NCBI GenBank assembly: GCA_945878995.1
Contig: CAMCUN010000005.1
Location: 1-64,000, forward strand
Direction of reading: 5' to 3'
Length of the DNA: 64,000 nt
DNA from: Polaromonas sp. YR568
Lineage (GTDB): Bacteria; Pseudomonadota; Gammaproteobacteria; Burkholderiales; Burkholderiaceae_C
Shown here one piece after another: positions 25,648 through 34,878 of this stretch. The notes below the pieces were generated by a model. That model ran no database searches. It was not told the DNA's origin and saw only the letters and a program-made list of their open reading frames with translations. A program made the translations under genes and the position numbers. Every line of letters begins with the position of its first letter. Position 1 is the stretch's first letter.

Positions 25648-26225
25648 TTTTGCCTGGGCGCGCGGCCCATCAGGTAGAACTCGGGGTTGGGCATCATGCT
25701 GGAAAAGCTGGCGATGCGGTTGGACAAGCCAAAAAATGCGGTGATGGCGGCAATGTCCCAGGCGTCTTCGTCGTCCAGGCCGTGGGCGTTCAGGGCTGCA
25801 AAGTCGGCATCGGCGATCTCATCGGAATGCAGGCAAACCTTCATGGCAAAGTCCAGCATGGCGCGCTGCCGGGGCGTGATCTCGGCCTTGAGGTGGTTCA
25901 CCGCCACTTGGTCGGCCACCAGCGGCTTTTTCTCGTAAATGCGCAAGAGCGCGCCGTGGGCCACCACGCAATACAAGCACTTGTTGGCAGCGCTGGTGAC
26001 AGTGACGATCATCTCCCTGTCGCCCTTGCTCAGGTTGCCGCCCTCTTTGAGCATGATCGCATCGTGGTAGGCAAAAAATGCCCGCCACTCGGCCGGCCTG
26101 CGTGCCAAAGTCAAAAACACATTGGGCACAAAACCGGCTTTTTCTTGCACTTCCAAAATGCGCGCGCGAATATCTTCGGGCACCTCGGCAAGGGTAGGGG
26201 CGGGGTAGCGGGCTGCGGTGCTCAT
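25644..26225 (-). CDS. Peroxidase-related (AhpD/carboxymuconolactone decarboxylase-like) protein
   Basis: 193 residues of the uncharacterised peroxidase-related family with the redox motif KCLYCVVAHG (Cys-x2-Cys-x3-His). NVFLTLARRPAEWRAFFAYHD and DAWDIAAITAFFGLSNRIASF are conserved. It may act as an alkylhydroperoxidase. AAGGA precedes the ATG. It is the first gene of an operon with the PF10118 protein. Confidence 0.82.
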   Translation of the reverse strand: MSTAARYPAPTLAEVPEDIRARILEVQEKAGFVPNVFLTLARRPAEWRAFFAYHDAIMLKEGGNLSKGDREMIVTVTSAANKCLYCVVAHGALLRIYEKKPLVADQVAVNHLKAEITPRQRAMLDFAMKVCLHSDEIADADFAALNAHGLDDEDAWDIAAITAFFGLSNRIASFSSMMPNPEFYLMGRAPRQK

Positions 26226-26372
26226 GCGGAGTCCTTGTTTGAAGGGTCAATGGCGTATCTTCGCCCATCAAGCAGGTCTTTGCCATGCAGGGTCATGTTT
26301 GATGCGAGATTCAAGCCAAACCCTGGGAGCCGCCGCGGCCGAGGCGGTGCAGTTCAGTCCTGCACAGGCCCA

Positions 26373-28424
26373 CTAGAGCACTGGCGCTTGCCAAATCAAA
26401 TTGCCGTTGTTCACCAGCTCTGCCAAGGTCTTGTTGATACCGTCCAAGATGATGATCTGGGTGGATGAACTCGCCAAATCATTCAGGTTGGGGGTGGCGC
26501 TGGCGTTCAACAGTCCCTGAGCGTTGATGTAAAGGCGCGTTTCCTCAATCTCAGGGTCGTTGTCCGTGTTCACGGGAATGACTTTTAAATAGTTGGCCAG
26601 GTTGGTGCCGTCCAGTGTGGGGCCGCGACCGAGCAGGTCTTTCAGATCTATCACGCCTTTGGTGCCAGTGTCTTGGCCGAGGTAGAAATTTTTCACCACA
26701 TCGGTGTTGGTGGCGCCATTGGTGCCTGCATTGGCCTTGATCCAATAGAAAACGTCTGCAGCAGGTGTGCCTTGCGCAATCAGCACCTGAGAGCCAGCGC
26801 GGTCAACGAAATAGTCGGGCTCTGTGCTGTCCAGGCCAGGTTGGGTGCTTTGCCCGGGCAGCCAAGCATCTTCAATCACTTTTTCACGGTCAATTTCCAA
26901 GACCTGGTACACGGTGGACTTGTTCCCTTTGGTGTCTTGCAGGTTAAAGATCAAGCTGTAATAACCGTCAGCTAGCTTGGTCAATATCTCCGAGGCAACG
27001 CTCACCGATGTGACCCCACTCAGGGAGCCCAGGTCTTTGCCCAGCAAGGTCAATCTAGAGAGGTTGCTGTCCAACTCGCCACCACTGTAGGTGAAGGGCA
27101 CTTGCAAAGGACCTGTTTCATTCACCAAGGGATTGTTGGCACCCCCAGGGTTGGTCACCGCCAAGCTGGGCTGACGAAGGTCAAAAGGCGTGAGCACCGT
27201 GGCCGCTTGCGAGGGCTGGGTCAGGTCATTGCCCGCAATGTCTTGCAAAGTTTTGCCGACCGTGCTCCATGTCAAGGTTTGAGTTCCCGTGGTGCCGGCT
27301 GCAGGAAGGTCGGTGAGGCTGTATTCGGTGTCGCTGACCTTGGTCAAAACGCTGCTGGCGGGCAGGCTGCTGCCGTTGAGGTTGAAATCCGCGGCCAGCA
27401 ATGCGCGAGCAGGTTTCTCGCTCAAGGTGATTTTGTATTTGAAGCCCGCCTGGCTCTCGCTGATGTTAAGGATGTTGTCCGCCTTGCCGCCCACGCCTGT
27501 TTCCAGCGCTGAAAGGTTGCTAGAAAAAGCGGCCGTCATGGGAGTGGCGTCCACGGTGATTTTGAATTCTGTGCTGATGGGCAAACCCTGGGCGTTGGTG
27601 CCGTTCACTTTGATTTGATAGTCCTTGTCACTGGCCAAGGGGGACTTTGGGGCCCATTCCCATCGGCCCAAGGCGTTGACCAGCACTTCTTCTGGGCTGC
27701 CGTTGTCTAGCGTGATAAATATCTTGCTGTTCGGCTGGGCGAAGCCGCCAATTTTGGGTTGGGTTTTTCGGGTGATGTTGTCCGTGGGGCTCACGCCTGT
27801 GTCCTCTCCTGGGAGCAGGGCTGCACTAAAGCCTGAGGCCGGAATGGCCTCCTCGCCTGAATTGCCACCTCCTGCAACTGCGCCTCCCCCGCCACCACCG
27901 CCACCACCCAAAGCCGCCAAACCCGCCACACCCGCTGCAGCCAAGCCTACGGGACCCAGCGCAAAACCCGCCACGCCCACCAATGGCGCGGCAGCCACGG
28001 CCATGGCCGACCCCGAGCTCACCACAAAGACCGGACCGCCCAGCACTTGTGAGGCGCTTGCGCCCTCGGGCAAGAGGCTGAGTTGGTCGAATTCTTGGGC
28101 GGTGTTGGGAATGAAGCGGTAGGTGCTGGTGTCTTCGGCCACGCCCACGATGGTGCCTGGGGCAACTTCGAAAAAGTTCTCCAAAATCAGGTCAGGCGCT
28201 TCGCCGGGGCGCTGCACATCGAGTTGAAGGTGCAGGTTTTTGCCCTGGCGCCTAGAGAAAATTTGCTGCGGCGCTTTGTCGCTGGCTTTGTCGCTCAGGG
28301 TGTAGACGGCATTGGGCTGGGCCTGGAGCCGCACAGGCTCGGTTTTGTTGCCGGGTATCAGCAGGACCTCAGCGGCCTTGGCGTCAATGGCCCTGTCAAC
28401 GGTGACTTGGTAGTTTTTGGTCAT
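26373..28424 (-). CDS. Type I-secreted BapA-like adhesin, short paralogue
   Basis: 683 residues. The N-terminal domain (about 1-130) resembles the BapA prefix-like domain, then a hydrophobic Ala/Gly segment and a run of glycines at 173-181, then Ig-like domains (one copy of the SNL-ALE...DFNLNGSSL...VLTKVSDTEYSL unit), and a C-terminal type I secretion target region (about 560-683, with ADVFYWIKAN and DLKDLLGR). Such proteins are surface adhesins for biofilm. It starts nine bases after the OmpA-like gene and pairs with it. Its N-terminus is clearly homologous to the 30.1-33.3 kb paralogue (LILENFFEVAPG versus LILENYFEQAPG). No ABC exporter is nearby. Confidence 0.82.
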   Translation of the reverse strand: MTKNYQVTVDRAIDAKAAEVLLIPGNKTEPVRLQAQPNAVYTLSDKASDKAPQQIFSRRQGKNLHLQLDVQRPGEAPDLILENFFEVAPGTIVGVAEDTSTYRFIPNTAQEFDQLSLLPEGASASQVLGGPVFVVSSGSAMAVAAAPLVGVAGFALGPVGLAAAGVAGLAALGGGGGGGGGAVAGGGNSGEEAIPASGFSAALLPGEDTGVSPTDNITRKTQPKIGGFAQPNSKIFITLDNGSPEEVLVNALGRWEWAPKSPLASDKDYQIKVNGTNAQGLPISTEFKITVDATPMTAAFSSNLSALETGVGGKADNILNISESQAGFKYKITLSEKPARALLAADFNLNGSSLPASSVLTKVSDTEYSLTDLPAAGTTGTQTLTWSTVGKTLQDIAGNDLTQPSQAATVLTPFDLRQPSLAVTNPGGANNPLVNETGPLQVPFTYSGGELDSNLSRLTLLGKDLGSLSGVTSVSVASEILTKLADGYYSLIFNLQDTKGNKSTVYQVLEIDREKVIEDAWLPGQSTQPGLDSTEPDYFVDRAGSQVLIAQGTPAADVFYWIKANAGTNGATNTDVVKNFYLGQDTGTKGVIDLKDLLGRGPTLDGTNLANYLKVIPVNTDNDPEIEETRLYINAQGLLNASATPNLNDLASSSTQIIILDGINKTLAELVNNGNLIWQAPVL

Positions 28425-28433
28425 GGGTTGGCG

Positions 28434-29576
28434 TCAGTTTTTTGCGGGGTTGACAGTGATTTCCACGCGGCGGTTGGGCCGGTTGCAGTTGAGCCTGGCG
28501 TCTCGGGTTTTGGCCACTTGCTGGCAGTCTTTGACGAGCAGCTCCGAGCTGCCCAGGCCTTCAGCCCGCAGTTGTCTGGCGGGCAGTCCGCTGTTGACAA
28601 GAATGCGGCTGACCGTTTGGGCGCGCTCCAAGGACAAACGCCGGTTCAAAGCCACCGAGCCCATGGGGTCGGTGTGGCCCTGAACCACGATCACTTGGCC
28701 GGGCTTGAGCTGCTCCTTGATGCGCTTGCCCAGGCGCACGATTTGTGTCTGCCCTTGTTCAGACAGGTGCTGGGGCTTGGAGCCGGAAAAGGTAAAAAGC
28801 ATTTCGGCCGACAAGGTGTATTTGGAGACGGCCTGCTCGGGGGGGGGACGGGAAACCACAGGGGCCGGCACAGGAACAGGCACAGGCATGGGCACCACCG
28901 CAGGCAATGGCACTTGCATGGGCAATGGCAATAGCAGGGGCAATGGCAGTGGCAATGGCAATGGCACGGGCACGGGCACGGGCACGGGCACGGGCACGGG
29001 CACAGCTGCAGGCGTGCTGGCGGCTGCAAGCACGGGCTCGGGCTTCATCACGGGGAGGGCTTGGCAATCTTGCGCGGCTGGCACGCGCGAGACGGCATGC
29101 GACTGGCGCCGCAGCTCAGGCAGCAGGGCCTGGGCTTGCTGGTTGCTCAGGTTCGATTGCGTTGCCGCACCCGCTTTGGTTTGGATCAACACGTACACAG
29201 TTTGGCGGGGCAGGCTGGCCAGGTTGAAGGGGCTTTTGGCCGATGGCCCCGTTTTGCCTTGGCTGGCCAACTCAACCCACCGGTTGCCGGGGCAGACCTC
29301 GGTTTCAGAAAAAGCGCCAGGCAGCACCGTGGTGTGAAAGCGTCCTTCTACCCACACGTCCACTGGAGCACCTGTGTCTTGCATGGACCGTGGTCGCAAA
29401 AAGAGCAGGCGTGCGAGGTCTTGGCTGACCTGGGCGCGGGGTCGTTCATTGAGGTTGGCAAAGGTTTGCCAGGGAGGCGGGGGAGCGGTGGACTGCGAAT
29501 ACGCCGCCACAGAAAAAAACAAGGTGGCGGGCAAGCCAATCAGGCGTGTGAGGGCGAGCAGTGTGGTGGATTGCAT
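28434..29576 (-). CDS. OmpA-family outer-membrane protein with Val-Pro/Leu-Pro stalk
   Basis: 380 residues from ATG 29576. Signal peptide, a periplasmic-type domain (about 30-190), a low-complexity stalk of VP and LP dipeptides (about 215-265), and a C-terminal OmpA peptidoglycan-binding domain (VIVVQGHTDPMG, NRRLSLERAQTVSRIL). The VP part is encoded by about seven copies of a hexamer (GGCACG on the plus strand, 28963-29003). It is first in an operon with the short adhesin and probably anchors or regulates it. It is homologous to the 33.3-34.4 kb OmpA protein, sharing GLGSSELLVKDC. Confidence 0.85.
   Translation of the reverse strand: MQSTTLLALTRLIGLPATLFFSVAAYSQSTAPPPPWQTFANLNERPRAQVSQDLARLLFLRPRSMQDTGAPVDVWVEGRFHTTVLPGAFSETEVCPGNRWVELASQGKTGPSAKSPFNLASLPRQTVYVLIQTKAGAATQSNLSNQQAQALLPELRRQSHAVSRVPAAQDCQALPVMKPEPVLAAASTPAAVPVPVPVPVPVPVPLPLPLPLPLLLPLPMQVPLPAVVPMPVPVPVPAPVVSRPPPEQAVSKYTLSAEMLFTFSGSKPQHLSEQGQTQIVRLGKRIKEQLKPGQVIVVQGHTDPMGSVALNRRLSLERAQTVSRILVNSGLPARQLRAEGLGSSELLVKDCQQVAKTRDARLNCNRPNRRVEITVNPAKN
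28963..29003. repeat. Hexanucleotide microsatellite in the OmpA-like gene
   Basis: About 6.8 tandem copies of GGCACG, encoding Val-Pro on the minus strand, next to related GGCAAT copies (Leu-Pro side). Being in multiples of three, copy-number changes would lengthen or shorten the stalk without frameshift. Confidence 0.8.
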
Positions 29577-30120
29577 GGGGTTCGGTAGATCGGTTCCTAG
29601 AGGGCCAATCGCCGAAGTGCAAATGCTCAACGGCGCCATCTGTCTAATTTAATTCGAACCTTTTTATTACTTTGTTAAAAATCATTGTTTTCTAAAAATA
29701 AATGATGAATTAACAAACTTTAAAAATCTAATCGTCTTTATTTGTAAATTAATAGACGTGGAAATGCATTGAAAGGAAATAAAAATATATTAATAATTAA
29801 ATGAGCTGTGTTTGTGTGTCGCTCGGGTGGGATCTGCCATTCATCAGGCCACCCAGGCGGCATGGGGCGTCGAGTGATCCACCAACTGCGGCCCTGGCTG
29901 TGCTGCATTGAGCGAGTCCTGTAGGACGCCGTCTACAGCCACTGGGTAGAGTGCAAATCAACAAGCTGCGCTGCACAAGTCCGCTGACAAGGCACTTTTG
30001 CGGGCACTCTAAAGCGACAGATGGCGATGGCGCCTCGATGCAAGGCGTGCCTTGGGCAGCGCAGGCCTGTGCATCAGGCACTGCGCGTCCCGGCTGTGGT
30101 CAAGCAGCTGTCAAGCTGTC
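29577..30120. promoter_or_regulatory. AT-rich promoter region upstream of the first OmpA/adhesin cassette
   Basis: No gene is seen. About 29640-29810 is strikingly AT-rich (runs such as AAATAAAAATATATTAATAA) compared with the surrounding DNA, and lies just upstream of the minus-strand OmpA gene. It is probably the promoter and perhaps a silencer-binding region (H-NS-like proteins bind such DNA). The remaining 29811-30120 lies behind the second adhesin and has no clear terminator. Confidence 0.5.
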
Positions 30121-33100
30121 TCAGCCGAACAAGGGCTGGCTCAGCGTGGTGTTCCAGTCGATGTTGAGCGCCGCAGCCAGCGCCACCAAGTTGGAGGCGG
30201 CTGGCAGAGCCAAGTTGCTCAGCACAATGAGCTGGTCCGCCTGAGCGGCATCGCCTGACCCTGTGAATATCCCGGCTCGGCTGATGGCCAGTTGCACGGC
30301 ATCGGGCAGCGTGTCGGTGTCGACGTTGGTGTCGATGGCGCTGATCATGAGGTACTTTTCCAGGCTCGCCGCAGTCACGCCGCCTAGCAAATCTCGAAGA
30401 TTGAGCCTGTCGCCCTGAGGTGCGCCTGCTAAAGAAAAGTCAGTAATGGTGTCCACTTCGGGGGCGCCCGCTTTTCCCGGGTCCCGAGAAAGCCAGACAA
30501 AAGTATCCGCAGACCCGTTGCCTTGAAAACTCTGGCTCCCGCTCGTGTTGATAAAAAGGTTGTCTGCACCGTCGCCAATGGGCGTTGTTCCCTCCCAAAG
30601 CTTGGGCAAGAAACCTCGGTTTAACTTGAAGATTTGCAGCGTGTCTGTGCTGTTGCCTGCGGTGTCGGTGCTTGTGAGTTTGAAGGTGTAGTAGCCGTTG
30701 GCCACATTGGATAAACCGGTTTGTGTCAGTTCAAACTGCCAGGCCGCACTGGCATTTGAAGCCCGCGAGAGTGTTTTGCTGCTGCCTAAAAAGCTCGCAG
30801 TCACGCTGCTCAAGTCGGTGTCTGTGGTGTTGGCGGTGATGGGGAAGTTGGCGTTGAAAGGAAGGTCCTTGATGGACTCGCTGAACAAGCTGACGACAGG
30901 GGCTTTGTTGTCAAATGAAACTTCAGGGCTGTTGGCGGTGGCCAGAGGGTTACCTGCGGCATCGGTCAAGGGGTTGGCAGCACTGGCCTGCACGCTGAGC
31001 TTGAGCACCCCAGTGTTGGTGGCCGCCAGGCTGGGGCTGGGCTGCACCACAGCGGTGTATTCGGTGGCATTGACTTTGGTCAAACTGCCCAAGCTGCCCC
31101 CCGTGCCTACAGTCAAGTCCCCTGTGCCCAGGTCTCTTTGGGGGGCGCTGTCAAGAGTGATTCTGAAGGTCACGCCACCGCCCGCCAACTCAGCGATGCT
31201 CAGCACCGAGTTGTTCAAGGTGTCGATTGCAGCGAGGTTGGACGTGATGCTGGTGACGCTCAAGGCCTTGGTGTCATAGCTGATGTCGGCACTGCTGGCG
31301 CCGGGGGCGGGGTTGCCCGAGGCATCGGTCAGTGGGGTGGCAGGCTGCAAGCTCAGCTTGAGCTTGCCTGAGTTGGTGTCTGCAGTGGGCTGGGCCCTGA
31401 CGGTGTAGACCGTCTCGCTGACTTTGCTGAGGCTGCCTGTGACCAAGCTGCCACCCGCAAAAACCAAATCTGCCGCCACGATGTTGCGGGTGGGTGCGTT
31501 GTCAAAGGTGAGCGTGAAGGTCACGCCATTGGTGGTCGGGCCGCTGGCCAGTTCTGCGTTGTTCAGCACCCCGTCCTTGACCAGGCCCAGGTCCAGCGCC
31601 TCTCGGTTGTTGGTGATCACCACGCCAATGGCCTTGGTGTCGTAGTTGATGAGGGGGCTGACGGTGGTGCCCAGTGGGTTGAGCGCGACATCTGACAAGG
31701 TGGTGCCCGTGGCAGCCCGCAAGCTCAGTTGCAGTTGACCGCCGTTGGTGTCGGCCGTGGGTTGGGCCTTGACGGTGTATTGCGTGTCGCTCACCCGCGT
31801 CAGGCTGTTGGCCAAGGTGCCGCCCGTCAGCACCAAGTCTGCCAGGGTAAGCGGGCGGTTGGGGATGCTGTCGAGCGTGATGGCGAAGGTCACGCCATTG
31901 GTGAGTTCGGTGCTGTTGAGGATGCTGTCTTTGGGGCCTTGGTCCAGGTCAGCCAGGTTGCTGGTGATGGTCGCCGTTGGCGCCTTGTTGTCGTAATTGA
32001 AGGTTTTGGGGGTGACCGTGCCCAGAGGGTTGCCAGCGTCATCTGTCAGCGCAGGGCTTGGGTTGGTTTTGAGGCTGACCACCACGGTGCCGGTGTCGCT
32101 GGTGGGGGAGGGCGGTGGCTGCACAGCGACGGCATATTCCGTGGGACTGATTTTTTTGAAGCTCCCAGGCTTGATGCTGCCTCCCGTGACACTCAAGTCC
32201 TCGACCGTCAAGTCCCTGATGGGGGTGTCGTTGAGCTTGAGGGTCACGGGAACCTCTGGCGAAGCGCCGCCCAATTCTGCGCTGTTGAGCACTCCGTCTT
32301 TGAGCGCCGCATCCAGGCTGGCGGGCGTGCCAATTTGAACGCCCAAGGGGCTGGTGTCTATGAGCAGCGTGACAAGCTTCTCAGCGGGCGTGCCAGTCGG
32401 GTCTTTGGGGTCTGTGGCCTTGATCTTGACGGTGTGTTCACCGTCGGACAAGTTGGCCGGCGGCGTCCAGGTCCAACTGCCATCTGCATTGACGGGGCTT
32501 ATTTCTTGCTCAGTTCCGTTGTCCAGCGTCACAAACACCTTGTTACCAGGCGCGGTTTTGCCCTCAATGATGGGCTTGGGTTTGTTGGTTTGTGTGTCTG
32601 TGGTGAGGCCAGTGTTGTCTGCAGGTTTGAGCTCGGTCTCCAGCGGCACTTTGGTGACTGGAGTTGGATTGACTGTGGTGCCTGTTCCACCGCCACTCTC
32701 GGTTCCTGTGTTCCCCCCTGTGCCTGTGTCCGCTCCCCCGCCAGATCCGCCACCGCCGCCTCCGCCTAAAGCGGCAGCGCCCGCCAAAGCCGCAGCGCCT
32801 GCGCCCAGTCCGCCCAGCCCCGCCACCGCACCGCCCACGCCCGCCACACCCAGCAGCGGTGCGGCCACAAAAAACGGCGAGCCTCCCAATACTTGGGTGA
32901 TGCTGGCGCCGTCGATCAGCTCACCGATTTGGTGCTGCGGGAGGGCGGTGTTGGGGATGAACCGGTAGCTGATGTCGTCTTCAGCAATGCCTGTCAACGG
33001 GCCTGGAGCTTGCTCGAAATAGTTCTCCAAAATCAGATCGGCGCTGTCGTCGGGTCGGTAGTCGTCGATTTGGATGAGCAGGTCATTGCCCCGGCGCTTG

Positions 33101-33285
33101 GTGTGAATTTGCTGGGGGGCTTTGCCCGTGCTCTGGTTGCTCAGGGTGTAGGTGGCGCCGCTTTGAGCCAACAGGCGTGTGGCTTGGGCCGAGTTGGCGG
33201 GGATGGCTTGCACCACGTCGGCCGTTTTGCCACCCTCTTTGGCGGGGGCATTGGAGGAGATGCTGATTTGGTAGGTATTGCTCAT
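30121..33285 (-). CDS. Type I-secreted BapA-like adhesin, long paralogue
   Basis: 1054 residues. The same plan as the shorter paralogue: BapA-prefix-like N-terminus (1-135), hydrophobic Ala/Gly linker, glycine run near 174-183, Thr/Gly linker, then four tandem Ig-like units of about 105 residues (each with SNLA-LD, LN-AEL, GVTF-ITLD, GGSL, DAAGNPL and YDTKA blocks). It ends with a type I secretion target region (ADTFVWLSRDPG, DRLNLRDLLGGV). It follows its OmpA partner by seven bases. The protein is expected on the cell surface as an extended adhesin. It differs from its neighbour mainly by the number of Ig-like units. Confidence 0.83.
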   Translation of the reverse strand: MSNTYQISISSNAPAKEGGKTADVVQAIPANSAQATRLLAQSGATYTLSNQSTGKAPQQIHTKRRGNDLLIQIDDYRPDDSADLILENYFEQAPGPLTGIAEDDISYRFIPNTALPQHQIGELIDGASITQVLGGSPFFVAAPLLGVAGVGGAVAGLGGLGAGAAALAGAAALGGGGGGGSGGGADTGTGGNTGTESGGGTGTTVNPTPVTKVPLETELKPADNTGLTTDTQTNKPKPIIEGKTAPGNKVFVTLDNGTEQEISPVNADGSWTWTPPANLSDGEHTVKIKATDPKDPTGTPAEKLVTLLIDTSPLGVQIGTPASLDAALKDGVLNSAELGGASPEVPVTLKLNDTPIRDLTVEDLSVTGGSIKPGSFKKISPTEYAVAVQPPPSPTSDTGTVVVSLKTNPSPALTDDAGNPLGTVTPKTFNYDNKAPTATITSNLADLDQGPKDSILNSTELTNGVTFAITLDSIPNRPLTLADLVLTGGTLANSLTRVSDTQYTVKAQPTADTNGGQLQLSLRAATGTTLSDVALNPLGTTVSPLINYDTKAIGVVITNNREALDLGLVKDGVLNNAELASGPTTNGVTFTLTFDNAPTRNIVAADLVFAGGSLVTGSLSKVSETVYTVRAQPTADTNSGKLKLSLQPATPLTDASGNPAPGASSADISYDTKALSVTSITSNLAAIDTLNNSVLSIAELAGGGVTFRITLDSAPQRDLGTGDLTVGTGGSLGSLTKVNATEYTAVVQPSPSLAATNTGVLKLSVQASAANPLTDAAGNPLATANSPEVSFDNKAPVVSLFSESIKDLPFNANFPITANTTDTDLSSVTASFLGSSKTLSRASNASAAWQFELTQTGLSNVANGYYTFKLTSTDTAGNSTDTLQIFKLNRGFLPKLWEGTTPIGDGADNLFINTSGSQSFQGNGSADTFVWLSRDPGKAGAPEVDTITDFSLAGAPQGDRLNLRDLLGGVTAASLEKYLMISAIDTNVDTDTLPDAVQLAISRAGIFTGSGDAAQADQLIVLSNLALPAASNLVALAAALNIDWNTTLSQPLFG

Positions 33286-33292
33286 GCTGGTG

Positions 33293-34411
33293 TCAATTTT
33301 TTGAAGGAGCGACTGTGATTTCCACGCGGCGGTTGGGCAGATCGCAGGCGATCCGCTCGCCTCGCTTGGGGTGCAAGGCGGCGCAGTCCTTGACCAGCAG
33401 TTCCGAGCTGCCCAGGCCTTGGGCGCGCAGTTGTCGGGCAGGAATGCCTTGGCTGCGCAAAATGCTTAAAACAGTGTCTGCGCGTTCGGCCGACAAGCGT
33501 TGATTCAGCCCAGCCGAGCCTGTGGGGTCGGTGTGGCCTTGCACGAGCACCACATCGCTGGCTTGGAGGTCCTCTTGGAGTTGCTTGGCCAGGGCCATGA
33601 TTTCTCTGCGGCCCCGCTCGGCCAGGTGCTTGGGTTGTGAACCGCCAAAGGCAAACAGCATTTCAGCCGACAAGGTGTAGCGCTTGGCAGGCTTGGGCTC
33701 TGGGGGCGGCACAGGGGCCGGGGGAGGTGGTGGAGGCGGTGGAAGCGGTGGAAGCGGTGGAGGTGGTGGAGGTGGTGGAGGCGGTGGAGGCGGTGGAAGT
33801 GGTGCAGGCGGTGGAAGTGGTGCAGGCGGTGTAGGCGGGGGAGGTGGGGCTGTTGGAGCGAGCTGGGCGATCTGTGCCGGGGCTTCAGGGGCTGGTGTGG
33901 GGCAACTCAGTGGCGGCTGCACCCGCGAGACGGCGTGGGATTGGCGGCGCAGGTCTTTGAGCAGGACATTGGCCTCCTCAGCGTTCAGGTCTGAGCGCAT
34001 GGGGCTCTTTGCGCTGGGCGCTTGCACCACCACGTAGGTGGTCTGCTCAAGTTGGGCCAGAACGGGCAGGCGCGGTCTAAAGTTCAGACCGCTGGTGCCC
34101 TGGCCCGCCATTTCAAGGACTCGGGAGCCAGGGCAGACTTGGGCCTCGGCAAAGCCTCCGGGCAAGAGCGAAGTGAGGTAGCGCCCGTCAATCAGAATGT
34201 CAGCCGGGAAGGTGGCGTCTTGGGGGCTGGGTGGGCGCAGCAAGACGAGTTTGGCCAGACCTTGTGGCACGGTGGTGCTGGGCCTTTCGCTTTGACTTGC
34301 AAAAGTATTCCAGGTGGCGCTGGCCGCACTCGGTTGGGCACCAGCGTTCAAGCTCGCAAGGGCAGTGATGGCCAATGTGGCCAAGCATGTTCTGAGGGTG
34401 GTGGCGTGCAT
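33293..34411 (-). CDS. OmpA-family outer-membrane protein with polyproline stalk
   Basis: 372 residues. Signal peptide ending near NAGAQP, a periplasmic-type domain, a polyproline stalk (about 195-240, from GGT/GGA-type triplet repeats at 33720-33840), and the C-terminal OmpA domain (VVLVQGHTDPTGSAG, RLSAERADTVLSILR). It is homologous to the OmpA protein at 28.4 kb over both folded domains, but its stalk sequence is unrelated (PPP versus VP/LP). It is first in an operon with the long adhesin. Confidence 0.85.
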   Translation of the reverse strand: MHATTLRTCLATLAITALASLNAGAQPSAASATWNTFASQSERPSTTVPQGLAKLVLLRPPSPQDATFPADILIDGRYLTSLLPGGFAEAQVCPGSRVLEMAGQGTSGLNFRPRLPVLAQLEQTTYVVVQAPSAKSPMRSDLNAEEANVLLKDLRRQSHAVSRVQPPLSCPTPAPEAPAQIAQLAPTAPPPPPTPPAPLPPPAPLPPPPPPPPPPPPPPLPPLPPPPPPPPAPVPPPEPKPAKRYTLSAEMLFAFGGSQPKHLAERGRREIMALAKQLQEDLQASDVVLVQGHTDPTGSAGLNQRLSAERADTVLSILRSQGIPARQLRAQGLGSSELLVKDCAALHPKRGERIACDLPNRRVEITVAPSKN

Positions 34412-34878
34412 TGATTGTTGTTGAGTTGATCCAGGGGATGAACGGCGGACCCGTTCATGGCGACCTCTGCAAATCTAAACTAAATAATGAACAGCTTTGA
34501 AAAAGTAATTCTTAAAAATTGTCTTTTAATGTCTATTTGAGCAAATATGATTTATCAAGTAGTCAATTCGTGATTCTGGTCTGTCGTGGGGGTGGTGTTG
34601 CATTTGCCCATCTGCCGAGCGCGATAAGTGGCTGCGGTTCGGTGTCAGATGCCCAAAGCGCGGCCCGTGGCTTTGGGGCTCATGCCCGCCCAAAGGTGGG
34701 CGGGCGCTGAGGTCTTCAAAACTCCAAATGCCGGCCTTGTGGGAGGTGGGAGCGTTCATGGGCCTGACTTGTGCGAAATACCAGGTCATCGGCTACGTAG
34801 AATCATTGAGTTTTGTGCTCTTTTGGCGCAGGGTCTCTTTCAAGCCTTGCGCTCCACCTTTTCTTGCAGGAGATCGCC
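34412..34878. promoter_or_regulatory. AT-rich divergent region between the adhesin cassette and scoAB
   Basis: About 34470-34570 is AT-rich and would hold the minus-strand promoter of the second OmpA/adhesin operon, similar in composition to the first cassette's promoter. A perfect eight-pair GC stem GCCCGCCC/GGGCGGGC with a six-base loop lies at 34684-34705; it has no T run and its role is unknown. The scoAB promoter should lie in 34706-34860. No gene is seen. Confidence 0.45.
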
